From contig JAOXYB010033173.1 in the NCBI GenBank assembly GCA_028565635.1, positions 12,422 to 29,916 on the forward strand: 17,495 nt of DNA, in the 5' to 3' direction. Of this stretch, positions 10,601-17,210 are shown in pieces (positions within the stretch are counted from its first letter, which is position 1; the number at the start of each line of letters is the position of its first letter). Below the pieces are notes generated by a model. The model saw nothing but the letters and a program-made list of their open reading frames with translations. It was not told the DNA's origin and did no database searches. The stretch is from Phoronis ovalis. Taxonomy: Eukaryota; Phoronida; Phoronidae. Position numbers and translations under genes: made by a program.

Positions 10601-12458
10601 CCTTCAAGAGGTTGTGGTCCATTCCGTGTGTATTCATTGTGTTATGAAATAGTAGCAATTACTGTTGCACAATGGCCAGACTGGATGCAGTCTATTATTG
10701 ACTTTATCGGATCTGCTGGCTTTGTTGCTCCATGTATTATTATGTTGATGTAAGTAATTCCAACTCATATTTGTTTGTTCTTACTGTTTCATCATTTCAA
10801 ACAGTTACAAAGGTGATAACAAGTTTAGGATATTAATGCATATTTGTTTAATAAATACAAATAAAGAGTATTTATTTCATAAATGCAATATTTCAGATGT
10901 CAAACTTGCTATGACGGTTTTACATTTAGAGAAATTTTCTCATAAAATGAATTTTTTACTGAGATGTTTCAATTTTTATAGCCTGGTGATTTACTATTAC
11001 ACTGCTATTGTCTCAGCACACAAAGACATGGTTAGTCTGTTAAAAGAACAACTTGTTTTGGTAAGTGAAGGCAGATAAACGGGTGTGTGGAATGGTTTTA
11101 AGCTGTAATTAAAAATCCAATCTAGCTCTTAACTTTTGATAAAACACACTCCATATGTTTCCAGTACATAAAAAATTAAGTTGGCTAAAATGTACTTGAA
11201 CGATATTGGGTGTCAGAAAAAGTTGAAATTTTCTAACTGTTAAGTATTGAAAGCTGGCCTTAAGTTTTTGAACTAATTGCAATGTCTGAGACTGATACTT
11301 TAAGGGTCGTAGTTTCCAGTTTAACTTTACCAAATATAAGCTTTGTAGTCGCAAGGGTGGTAGAGTTGAATTTCTTAAGTTTGTTTTGTAATACTGATTA
11401 CATAATGATGTGAAGGGCAAGAAGGGTATCTACTAGACATTTTCATAGTCTACAAGCTAGTACCAGTCTATAAAATGTATACTTTCACTATAATAGTAAT
11501 GGTAGCTTTTCATTTAACTATTCAAAATTCAACATCTATAATGTTTATGATAGAAATAAGCTGTGCCAGAACAAATCAGGAAAATGCAAAATGATAACTA
11601 AGCCAACCGTAAGCAAAAGAATACAAAATCTACATGTAATGTTCTACACTTTTCTAGGAGGGAAGGGACAAACAGTTTTTATTGGTTAGATTAAATACCT
11701 TGACTGCTGCAAACAAACCAGCACAGTATTTACCTCCAAAAAAAGAAGATACAAATGCAAATTATGGTGCAGAAACTGGTGATGAAGTAAGAAGACGTAG
11801 ACGAAACTCTCAGTTTAGTAACATTGATGAGACGAGGAATATTCAAACTCCACCTAATGTACCTTTTGAGTAAGTGAGGGTCTTGATTTTGAAAGCTGCA
11901 AATATGGTTTTATTTTGAGTTTAACCAAAAATGTATGGAAAACTTTTTAATGTTTGTTCTTTAAGATTTGCCCTGCATACATATAAAGCTACTTGTTAAA
12001 ATTCAAGTGTTACAAGAGATTGCATTTTACTATGTTTTAATATTTTTACCTAATAAGGACAATCTGTCACATTAATAAGAGAAACAATGTAAATTAAACA
12101 TTCCGTCCCAAAAGTTGGATTTCTATTATGTAGCATTCATTATTCTTGATGCACTTGCAGACGGAAGATCTACATAAAACCACCGGTAATATAGTTTCAT
12201 ATGGTTGGGATCACAAAATGTAAAATTTTAATCATGTCAGAGTTTCCTGCTGATGCAGGAATTATGAAAGTGTGATATTTATATGTAAGGTGTACACATT
12301 ATTTTCATGTAATTATATAAATGTCTCCCTTTGTTCAGAGATGTACATTCATTTCATACAATGGGATATAGTGCATTTAGTTACAACTGTTTTATCCATT
12401 AATGTGTGAATGAGGGAAACTGTTGCCTTTTTATTACAGACGTATTCCCAAATGGTAG
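1254..12458 (+). CDS. Transmembrane channel-like protein (TMC5/TMC7-like), 16-exon gene model
   Basis: TMC proteins are multi-pass membrane proteins of the plasma or internal membranes. TMC1/2 form the hair-cell mechanotransduction channel; the TMC5/7 branch is less understood. I joined 16 GT-AG exons: 1254-1645, 3472-3541, 3804-3885, 4303-4559, 5333-5493, 6885-7032, 7224-7385, 7777-7949, 8289-8406, 8879-8976, 9332-9515, 10072-10202, 10594-10749, 10982-11060, 11658-11869 and 12440-12458. All phases match and the sum is 2442 bases, 813 residues, a usual length for the family. The order is a basic, low-complexity N-terminus, TM1 in exon 4, an N-glycosylation-rich outer loop, TM2-TM5, the TMC signature [13 protein letters not shown] (exon 10), the motif QQEFVIP...CWIGAFFSP (exon 11), and the last membrane segments in exons 12-14 followed by a hydrophilic tail. 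The exon 11-12 motifs resemble TMC7 as I remember it, so the TMC5/7 placement is an inference. Least sure are the end of exon 1 and the last exon. Confidence 0.93.
1646..3471 (+). other. TMC intron 1 (1.8 kb)
   Basis: No conserved coding segment recognised; the short open frames here have no family resemblance and lack paired splice sites that I could defend. If the donor choice for exon 1 is wrong, a small exon could hide here. Confidence 0.5.
3472..3541 (+). CDS. TMC exon 2: conserved pre-TM1 GWRYR segment
   Basis: The acceptor is TTCTTTTTTAG and the donor GTAAGT. The frame beginning one base in reads [20 protein letters not shown] and then QKL. The GWRYR-type motif before the first membrane segment is typical of TMC5/6/7-like proteins. 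The exon has 70 bases (1+69) and leaves phase 0. Confidence 0.82.
3804..3885 (+). CDS. TMC exon 3: short exon before TM1 (residues 155-182)
   Basis: This 82-base exon fills the phase gap between exon 2 (phase 0) and exon 4 (needs one base). It reads from QWNKTK to [13 protein letters not shown] and then G across the splice, giving ...IEG-HFGSGV, the family pattern just before TM1. The acceptor is ATTCTAG; the donor GTTTGT is non-consensus, and this may be why a gene finder would miss the exon. It has no in-frame stop. Confidence 0.8.
4130..4174. repeat. Perfect 15-bp inverted repeat (hairpin) in TMC intron 3
   Basis: ATTAACAGCAAAGGA (4130-4144) and its exact reverse complement (4160-4174) flank a 15-base loop. 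A perfect 15-bp arm is unlikely by chance at this spacing. It could fold in the intron RNA or be the remnant of a small palindromic element. Pairing does not extend beyond the arms. Confidence 0.8.
4303..4559 (+). CDS. TMC exon 4: TM1 and first outer loop
   Basis: The acceptor is TCTTTTCAG and the donor ACG|GTGAGT. The exon encodes [20 protein letters not shown], the start of TM1 (about residues 190-220), then a loop of about 45 residues with several N-X-S/T sites (NST, NTT, NLS, NVS), as expected for an extracellular or lumenal loop. It ends in ...DFFSGT and joins [13 protein letters not shown] of exon 5, the family pattern. Confidence 0.93.
4959..5252. mobile_element. MITE-like element with Tc1/mariner-type terminal inverted repeats
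   Basis: The left end GTGACCGGAAATAAATGCG (4964-4982) is the inverse of the right end at 5231-5249 with one mismatch in 19. Outside these, TACCCT (left) and CCTGTA (right) put a TA at each border, the target duplication of Tc1/mariner elements. The right end reads inward as CAGGGTGACC, a start like that of many arthropod elements of this group. The element is about 290 bases, AT-rich inside, with no transposase; the 62-residue open frame inside is not recognisable. It lies in TMC intron 4. Confidence 0.72.
5333..5493 (+). CDS. TMC exon 5: GFLE...LFYGYY motif and TM2
   Basis: The acceptor is TTATTACAG and the donor CA|GTAAGT, leaving two codon bases. The exon carries [13 protein letters not shown], then YNYNMPLAY and a hydrophobic stretch ([15 protein letters not shown]) forming TM2. 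The Y-N-x-P-L-A-Y pattern before TM2 is conserved in TMC proteins. Confidence 0.93.
5494..6884 (+). other. TMC intron 5 (1.4 kb) with repeat material
   Basis: Very AT-rich in its first half, with an imperfect palindrome around 6267-6294 containing two CATAATCCCC copies. From about 6600 the composition becomes more balanced and includes one copy of a repeat also present near 15600. No exon was recognised; exons 5 and 6 join perfectly across it. Confidence 0.6.
6720..6851. repeat. Dispersed repeat, copy A (TMC intron 5)
   Basis: Shares CCATTGCTTTCAA (6748-6760) and CCAAC-TGATAGGTATGC (6805-6822), plus weaker matches between and after them, in the same order and orientation with 15595-15752. 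Copy A lacks about 22 bases present in copy B after GGTATGC. The repeat may extend left to about 6600. The family is unknown to me. Confidence 0.65.
6885..7032 (+). CDS. TMC exon 6: cytoplasmic loop [14 protein letters not shown]
   Basis: The exon follows a TTATTTCAG acceptor and ends at GCG|GTAAGT. It begins by completing a His codon, then TAAGFRETL, the conserved [14 protein letters not shown] and the charged [10 protein letters not shown]. This is the long intracellular loop between TM2 and TM3. The preceding 1391-base intron is the second longest of the gene, after the 1826-base first intron. Confidence 0.94.
7224..7385 (+). CDS. TMC exon 7: acidic/basic loop and TM3
   Basis: The exon starts [16 protein letters not shown], matching the family's charged DLEEER-type stretch, and continues into a hydrophobic helix ([20 protein letters not shown]), TM3. 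It has 54 codons in phase 0 at both ends; the acceptor is TTCAATAG and the donor AGT|GTAAGT. Confidence 0.93.
7777..7949 (+). CDS. TMC exon 8: TM4
   Basis: The acceptor is TTTCTTTCAG and the donor AG|GTGAGA. The exon contains [20 protein letters not shown] (TM4), then [17 protein letters not shown], the conserved inner loop. In TMC1-type channels TM4-TM7 line the proposed pore; applying this to the present protein is an inference. Confidence 0.94.
8289..8406 (+). CDS. TMC exon 9: TM5 and Cys-rich loop
   Basis: The acceptor is CATTTCAG and the donor ACG|GTAGGT. The first base completes the Arg of LTLIR, followed by [20 protein letters not shown] (TM5) and a loop with three cysteines (DC, AC, TC) just before the CWET signature, as in TMC relatives. 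Confidence 0.93.
8757..8820 (+). repeat. Possible tRNA-derived SINE fragment (TMC intron 9)
   Basis: TTGCATAACAGTT resembles a degenerate pol III A box, and GTTCAAGTTCC (8798-8808) a B box (consensus GGTTCGANTCC) about 35 bases on. No poly-A tail, target duplication or full tRNA fold is clear, so this is tentative. Confidence 0.25.
8879..8976 (+). CDS. TMC exon 10: TMC signature [13 protein letters not shown] and TM6
   Basis: The acceptor is TTTTTTGTAG and the donor AT|GTAAGT. The exon begins with the diagnostic Cys-Trp-Glu-Thr, then YVGQQIYKL and [18 protein letters not shown], the sixth membrane segment. This motif is what identifies the family beyond doubt. Confidence 0.96.
9332..9515 (+). 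CDS. TMC exon 11: QQEFVIP...[11 protein letters not shown]7
   Basis: The acceptor is TTTTTATAG and the donor AAG|GTTAGT. The exon encodes [20 protein letters not shown], then [20 protein letters not shown] (TM7) and FYVKK. These motifs are strongly conserved in the TMC5/TMC7 group. Confidence 0.95.
9600..9860 (-). repeat. Possible SINE-like insertion on the - strand (TMC intron 11)
   Basis: Read on the - strand, CTAGGTAGAGCTAC (9757-9770) resembles the tRNA A-box region, and CATTCAATCC (9731-9740) a B box. The spacing is shorter than in an intact tRNA. The surrounding 250 bases are less AT-rich than the flanking intron, which suggests inserted DNA. Element borders were not found. Confidence 0.3.
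10072..10202 (+). CDS. TMC exon 12: [12 protein letters not shown] and TM8
   Basis: The acceptor is TTGTTACAG and the donor AG|GTAGGT. It reads [19 protein letters not shown], then [20 protein letters not shown] (TM8). The RP(F/Y)RAS-N-FF motif follows the TM7 exon in TMC7-like proteins. Confidence 0.94.
10594..10749 (+). CDS. TMC exon 13: GCGPF loop and start of last TM helices
   Basis: The acceptor is GCTTTCAG and the donor AT|GTAAGT. The exon carries [13 protein letters not shown], an outer loop with Trp residues, and the start of a membrane helix ([12 protein letters not shown]) completed by exon 14. Confidence 0.93.
10982..11060 (+). CDS. TMC exon 14: end of last TM helix and AHKDMV...LKEQL
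   Basis: The acceptor is TTTTTATAG and the donor TTG|GTAAGT. It has 79 bases (1+78) and reads [20 protein letters not shown] then KEQLVL. The A-H-K-x-x-V-x-x-L-x-E-Q-L pattern marks the end of the TMC domain and the start of the cytoplasmic tail. Confidence 0.93.
11658..11869 (+). CDS. TMC exon 15: cytoplasmic tail
   Basis: The acceptor is CTTTTCTAG. The exon starts [13 protein letters not shown], which continues the family's E-(S)RDK segment, then becomes hydrophilic with a run of five Arg ([10 protein letters not shown]) and ends NVPFE. A very good donor (GA|GTAAGT) overlaps an in-frame TAA at 11871-11873: splicing removes the stop, while retention ends the protein after 808 residues. Confidence 0.88.
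11870..12439 (+). other. TMC intron 15 or 3' untranslated region
   Basis: The donor GTAAGT overlaps the in-frame TAA at 11871, and a pyrimidine-rich acceptor closes the interval. A short perfect hairpin, TTCCTGC (12244-12250) with GCAGGAA (12255-12261), lies inside. If the intron is retained this is 3' untranslated sequence. Confidence 0.5.
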
Positions 12459-12646
12459 TTTCTTTGGATAGTTAAATGACCCACCTTTTGATCATACCCA
12501 CCAGCTGCTTCTGTCGGCTTCTTCATTTCAGCCTTGGCTAGAATCGTCGACAAATTCTTTCTTAGCACTCTTATGATATCCCGTATCTTGCAAAGGATTT
12601 CAGTAAAGTTAATTAACGCTCTTCCTGTCAAGATTCTGCCTTTCAT
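12434..12646 (-). other. Unrecognised 70-codon open frame on the - strand
   Basis: It has a Met start and an amphipathic Lys/Arg/Ile/Leu-rich product, with CKIRDIIRVLRKNLSTIL in the middle. No family is recognised. It overlaps the putative last TMC exon in antisense. It could be chance, a fragment of a retroelement gag-like gene, or a small gene; nothing around it (splice sites, conserved start context) decides. Listed because the frame is the longest in this gap. Confidence 0.15.
12440..12458 (+). CDS. TMC exon 16 (putative): terminal residues RIPKW and stop
   Basis: After a good acceptor (CTTTTTATTACAG) the first base completes the Glu codon left by exon 15, followed by RIPKW and TAG at 12456-12458. 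The phase fits, but the coding part is only 19 bases, so the call rests on the splice sites. The alternative is termination at 11873 with this region as 3' untranslated sequence. Confidence 0.5.
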
Positions 12647-12683
12647 CTGGATACCATAATTACTATGTCATACATTTTCTTCT

Positions 12684-12739
12684 GTTTATATGTCTGACAT
12701 ATCAAAAGACGTTTATATGTCTGTGACATATCAAAAGAC
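12684..12739. repeat. Two-copy tandem duplication (27 + 29 bases)
   Basis: GTTTATATGTCTG(TG)ACATATCAAAAGAC occurs twice head to tail, 12684-12710 and 12711-12739. The copies are identical except for an extra TG in the second. Such near-identity suggests a recent duplication, in the likely TMC 3' untranslated or downstream region. Confidence 0.9.
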
Positions 12740-13358
12740 AAAAGTTCAATGTCCCTATAATTGTGACAAAGTTTTCTTTGAAGCTTGTCCTTACAATTTA
12801 ATATGCCTAATTATTAATGTTTCGTTAAAATTATTTACCTGCTGTGCAGTGTAATTAGAAGCAATATTTTACTGCAAATCTATTGATATAATTAGCGAGT
12901 TCAACAACAAGCCGTCTCTCAGTAATACACTGTGATGTTTTGTATATATTTACATAATTGTTAACTTGTACATTCCCTATTTTTAGAAAAGATTTTTTCA
13001 ACTTATACTTGTAAATTTTGAAGTGATTATTTGAAACTTATTTATACAGGAAATCTCAATTAAATTGCACCAAAATAGCAACAATGATGTTTGGCGTTGT
13101 ATTATTTCAGACAACAGATACTGATTGTGAAAACTGTGTTTACCAAGATAAAAGAATATTTTGTTAACTAATTTGTGCTTTATGGAAAGTTTGAAGAGAA
13201 AGCTCATAATGAACCACATTTACTTGTTTATTTTCAGTGCTACTTTGGCATTTATAATGACATTACATATTTAAAACAATTTAAGTACAAGAAAACATTT
13301 CAATACAATGTTACACTGCCTCTCAGAGGTGAAGTGCACAGAAACACTTCTTGTAGAC

Positions 13359-13364
13359 AATAAA
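13359..13364 (+). other. Candidate poly(A) signal AATAAA for TMC
   Basis: A canonical AATAAA hexamer about 900 bases after the putative TMC stop at 12458. No clear GT-rich downstream element follows, and earlier variant signals are possible in this AT-rich DNA. Confidence 0.25.
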
Positions 13365-13946
13365 AGCCATGAGCAAGGGCCTAAGACTCATTTACAACCT
13401 AAGCCACACACACCAGCATCATCATGCTTTTACAATAACGTAGAGCATGGACAAACCAGTTACTATAATTATTTATTATACAATGAGATACACCATAAGC
13501 CACTTTGAAACTGTACACTTCAATAACCAAGTTCGTTCATATCATAAACTCTTCAGCATATCAGTTACAACCAGTATGATATAGTGTTTGATAAACTGCG
13601 AAGTTTACAATACATCTCACAACCACAATAACACTATTGATTTACAATCCTAAATACATAAGCGTAGGGTTATAGTACTCTGGTGATAATTTTACTGTTT
13701 TAATATTAAATGCCTCTGAGCCTATGTGGCAGTCATATGCTTATCCGTCTTGCAACAATAGTTTCCTGCACTGTATTTTTTGTTAAGAACATGATGACAG
13801 CAAGTGCATCTTATCACATGTTGCAACTGTACAAATTCAGCACAAAAAAACTAAACTGTTGGGCTGTTACAAAGGAAATAATGTTTTAATAATCTTATTT
13901 ACTTAAAACAGAGGTACACACGTAGTAGGTATAAATTTCTTATACC

Positions 13947-13952
13947 TTTATT
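13947..13952 (-). other. Candidate poly(A) signal AATAAA for UBR5
   Basis: TTTATT on the + strand is AATAAA on the - strand, about 170 bases after the UBR5 stop, the closest canonical signal. Further copies lie at 13472-13477 and 13227-13232, so longer 3' untranslated regions are possible. Confidence 0.4.
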
Positions 13953-14118
13953 TATACTAAATTTTTACAAATAACAAAATGTTGTAAATTAAAGCAATAA
14001 TAATTCCATATTTTGTTGTCTTGCCATTAACACAAAACAGGACTGTGGTTGAGCACAAAAATTATACATTAAACAGAGGATGTTTCTGGATTCTACAAGT
14101 GCATCTGAAGATATTGCA

Positions 14119-14331
14119 CTATACAAATCCAAAAGCCTTAGTTTTTATAGCTAATAGTAGTTTGTTTTTGAGCACCAACTTTGTGGAATATAATGGAATA
14201 TATAGTCGTGAGATGCAAGTGTTTGCAGTAGGGAGATGATTATCGTCTGCTGGTCGTACTGTAATGGTAGGCATTGGCTGAAATCCTTCCTCGCTTGCTG
14301 GTAGAGCAGGGCTAGATGTCCAGAAGTAGAC
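14119..14331 (-). CDS. UBR5: UBR5 last exon: HECT C-lobe with catalytic cysteine
   Basis: After the acceptor TTTTTCCAG it reads [20 protein letters not shown], then [17 protein letters not shown] and [13 protein letters not shown] with TAG at 14121-14119. The Cys in TANTC (14217-14215) is the ubiquitin-thioester residue. 71 codons including the stop. Confidence 0.97.
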   Translation of the reverse strand, partial: VYFWTSSPALPASEEGFQPMPTITVRPADDNHLPTANTCISRLYIPLYSTKLVLKNKLLLAIKTKAFGFV

Positions 14332-17210
14332 CTGGAAAAAGATATCATTGGTACTTGTTTATTCAATTCTTGCTGAGGAAAGTCTTCAAAAATCTTGTCT
14401 ACATACTATATAATACTACTTGAAAACAACTATCAAGTTGAATCTACTGAATTCCATCTGCTGCCTTTTTCAGACACTGAATTGTCTTTTCACTTATATC
14501 AAGCACTGATCTTAATACTAAAACATCCAAGTAACTTTTTTATTGATACTATAAATATGTGCAAGTTATGGAAGTATGTGTAGATTTTTTTATACACAAG
14601 TACACAAACATCTCCTAGATTGAACAAACACTACATACCAAATCTTGTCTCTCAGATGATGTCATTTTTTCGACTATAGACCAGAACCAGCGTTTGAATC
14701 TTTGCACTTTCTCTCCACCTTCACCACTTTCATCATTAAATGATGTGTAGCTTATCAGCGTTTGCACGTCGATGTCACCTTGTCCATTAAGAAGCAATCG
14801 GAAGTCTTCTGCTGTCAAACCATCCAAAGAACTTCGAGGAATGACATCAAAAACACCCATTCTTAAGTGCTAGAAACAATGACATATATTTGAAACTTTT
14901 TGCTTATTGCTTTTTGTCCTTTGGCTAAGGTTATTGACATGACAGTATTAAATAATTACAATTGTTTTCCTGGTTCAAATCAGGCAGCTAGTAAGTTTCT
15001 TCGAAATAAAGTTAAAAATAACATATTACTCGATAAACAATGAAACAAAGAGTTTCAAGCAAACAAATTATAATTCTGACAACATCAACACACCATCACC
15101 CGAGCTGCTGACCAGTTACTTAAAATAACGATGATAATGCTAATAGCTTTGTATGTAAGGGTAAAACATCTTATTCAGCAGTTGTTTAAGTTAATATTCT
15201 GATAAAAAGGTTTCACCTTTTTGTAGTGACGAGGGACATAATACCACGGTTACATACTCAAGTTTAGCTACTGTGCTTAACAGTATCAATCTCAATAAAG
15301 TAGTGAAATGTCTACATTAAAAACTTACTTCTAGTGCTTTCTCACATGCTTTGATCATTCTATATTCAGCATATCTTCTGACATAGTCATGAACATTTTG
15401 AGGAGTCACTTCTATATCGCTCCCACCAGGTATCAATTCTGCATGGTCACCACCCTAAATAACAAGCACAACACCTGATAACTAATTCACAATAAAACTT
15501 TTGTTAGATGAGTGGTCAACAGATACATAGATAAACAAATTTTATAAAATCATCTAAGTCTGATTTCTATCTGCAGTGAAGTTTTCCGACACAAGTGGAA
15601 GACTCCCATTTTGAAGCTCATTTTCCACCCCATTGCTTTCAATATAAAACTGTCCAAGTCTCCTGCTAAAAAATTCTGCCAACATGATAGGTATGCATTA
15701 CAGATGAAAATCTATATAGCGCAACTTAAAACATTCAAATATATTCAGTACAGCCAAACAAAAATTCTTATTTGTAAAACTACAAAATAATTTCCACAAA
15801 TTTTATTCTACCTCTTCAGGACCCAAATCCACACTAAATGTTAGGTCCAATGTAGCAAATATAATACAAGCATCTTTAGTTTCAGCATTGCACACTAGTC
15901 GACGTAAACTTTCATACATCATAGGGTCAAAGAAGGCCAAATCATGCCAACCGATTTTGCGATGAAGGATGTATTTTATGACAGGGCGTGTCAGGAACAG
16001 AGGACATAGTTCATTTTGTAGAAGACATAAGCCTATTACCCTAAAAAAAAACAGAAAATAAGCTTTAAAATATGACTGATAATGAAAATATGTTAATTTC
16101 AACATGCACTCACAGTCTGAATCACTTCATTTGCTTTCATCAGTACAACATGCCCTAGACTTGCATCATTACAGACTCAAGGACTACAAACAGAAGTAAA
16201 AGCATTCACACAGGAGTTAAGCCTTTGTCAATGAAGTCAATATGAACATATGTAGATGTATTTTATTTTATCTACACTTTTGTAATTGCTAGAAATCAGG
16301 CTTTTATCCAGGAATTATTCAAACAACTCCGGTGCAAGAGGTACACGCATACCTTCCAACATTTCTAAATGCATTTAATCTGTAAGGTGTACATTTTCCT
16401 TGACGAGGTGAGTAAAATCCTCGCTTTCCTGGCTGCCAGAATAGAGATGCATTATCCTCGAGGTCATCTTCTTCCTCTATACTGGTAGTGCATCCTTGTT
16501 TTTTGCCTTTGTCAGTTGATAAATTAAATATGTCTAAATCTAGGAGAGCTTCAGCACTGACTTCCCTAAAAACAAGAAATTGTAAAATTGAAGCAGGCAC
16601 AGATGTAAAAGCTGCAGTATGCACAATGGTACTCAACTACAATCTTATACAATAAAACTCTACAATTTTAACAGGAAAACTGATAACCCATGAACAGCAA
16701 TAACAGCACATACAACTGGTAATGTGGGAGCATAAATAGTAAACCTATTTTGCCTGGAAGCAAAAATGGTTTCGTTAAGAATTATTATCATGGATGAAAT
16801 TTGACGCAAGAAATGATACAGTGTACGAAATGTTTTGTTTTTTCATAACGTGCTTTTACAATGTTTCACCCTCACATTTAAATCTGAGTTCTTTTTTAAA
16901 TGAGTTCAAGATTCCATAGTAAAGGTACCTGTAATATCACATTATATGGCATGGTAAACACTACTAACTGACATGTGTTACTGCAACATGATAGTACTAT
17001 GACTTCTTGTGAACAACAGAATATAACTGATGAAGAACTTTTATTCATTTCGACTGTTAATTGACTTACTCACCTGCCCGATCCATGTGTCATTATAATA
17101 TCGACTGCTTCATTGACACGTCTCCGTAATGCCTCCTCAGATGTCATTAACCACAGCAGCAATGCAGGTGGCAATTCCAAAAGCATTCCTGTGATTTTAG
17201 CAGCTAAAGA
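14119..17210 (-). CDS. UBR5: E3 ubiquitin-protein ligase UBR5 (EDD/hyd), C-terminal part: MLLE and HECT domains
   Basis: UBR5 is a very large N-degron-recognising HECT E3 ligase of nucleus and cytoplasm; Drosophila hyd is the insect form. Its HECT domain takes ubiquitin from an E2 onto a cysteine and passes it to a substrate. Six - strand exons (17210-17074, 16565-16353, 16040-15812, 15454-15329, 14869-14639, 14331-14119) join in phase to 382 codons plus TAG. Visible are the MLLE/PABC domain ([18 protein letters not shown]), which binds PAM2 peptides, an acidic linker ([20 protein letters not shown]), and HECT from about residue 100 to the end. The catalytic Cys is in PTANTC at 14217-14215, 31 residues before the C-terminus, as in human UBR5. 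The end ...FGFV is typical. The gene is partial: UBA, RCC1-like and UBR-box parts lie outside the window, to the right. Confidence 0.95.
14639..14869 (-). CDS. UBR5: UBR5 exon: [13 protein letters not shown]...[12 protein letters not shown]
   Basis: The acceptor is TTGTTTCTAG and the donor TTG|GTATGT; 77 codons in phase 0. It encodes [30 protein letters not shown] and [20 protein letters not shown], all hallmarks of UBR5 HECT. The internal ATG at 14860 is not a start; the conserved protein continues upstream. Confidence 0.96.
15329..15454 (-). CDS. UBR5: UBR5 exon: HECT, ELIPGG segment
   Basis: The acceptor is GTTATTTAG and the donor GAA|GTAAGT; 42 codons in phase 0. It reads [20 protein letters not shown] and then [20 protein letters not shown], the HECT region with ELIPGG and the YVRxYAExRM helix. 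Confidence 0.95.
15595..15752. repeat. Dispersed repeat, copy B (UBR5 intron)
   Basis: Same-orientation relative of 6720-6851: both share CCATTGCTTTCAA (15630-15642) and CCAAC-TGATAGGTATGC (15679-15696), with a GCG-AA-TT-AAAC-like tail later. On the - strand a frame stays open across both copies around [15 protein letters not shown] in B and [15 protein letters not shown] in A, possibly a coding relic of a transposon. Confidence 0.6.
15812..16040 (-). CDS. UBR5: UBR5 exon: HECT N-lobe
   Basis: The acceptor is a long T run ending TTTAG; the donor GTAGAA is weak but keeps phase 0. It reads [20 protein letters not shown], then [18 protein letters not shown] and [13 protein letters not shown]. 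This is the large lobe that docks the E2. Confidence 0.95.
16353..16565 (-). CDS. UBR5: UBR5 exon: acidic linker and start of HECT N-lobe
   Basis: The acceptor is TGTTTTTAG and the donor AG|GTATGC. It encodes [13 protein letters not shown], an acidic stretch, then [14 protein letters not shown] and LNAFRNVGR, closely matching the UBR5 HECT entry. It is phase 2 at both ends. Confidence 0.93.
17074..17210 (-). CDS. UBR5: UBR5 exon: MLLE (PABC) domain core
   Basis: The acceptor is TGTTGTTTAG and the donor AG|GTGAGT. It reads [20 protein letters not shown], then [27 protein letters not shown] is the signature shared with poly(A)-binding protein. The first MLLE helix (LYP-type motif) is not here and must be in an exon further right. 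A second in-frame acceptor (TCTTTAG) two codons in is possible. Confidence 0.9.

Larger units (their letters stand above)
12459..14118. other. Region between the convergent genes (3' untranslated and intergenic)
   Basis: Holds the 3' ends of both genes. Apart from the tandem duplication and the - strand open frame, I see AT-rich sequence with many stops and no conserved protein segment. Short open frames on both strands (for example 13175-13508 +) have no recognisable product. Confidence 0.6.

Noticed and set aside
11109-11420. 103-codon - strand open frame in TMC intron 14
   Set aside because: No recognisable domain or conserved motif; it lies wholly in an intron, and a run of this length is possible by chance.
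14151-14366. 71-codon - strand open frame overlapping the UBR5 last exon
   Set aside because: It is a different frame from the HECT C-lobe; the true frame gives TANTC and the FGFV end.
14922-14985. TGGCTAAGG and GGTTCAAATC as tRNA A and B boxes
   Set aside because: The T-arm does not pair properly and no acceptor stem is visible; a chance match is more likely than a tRNA gene.
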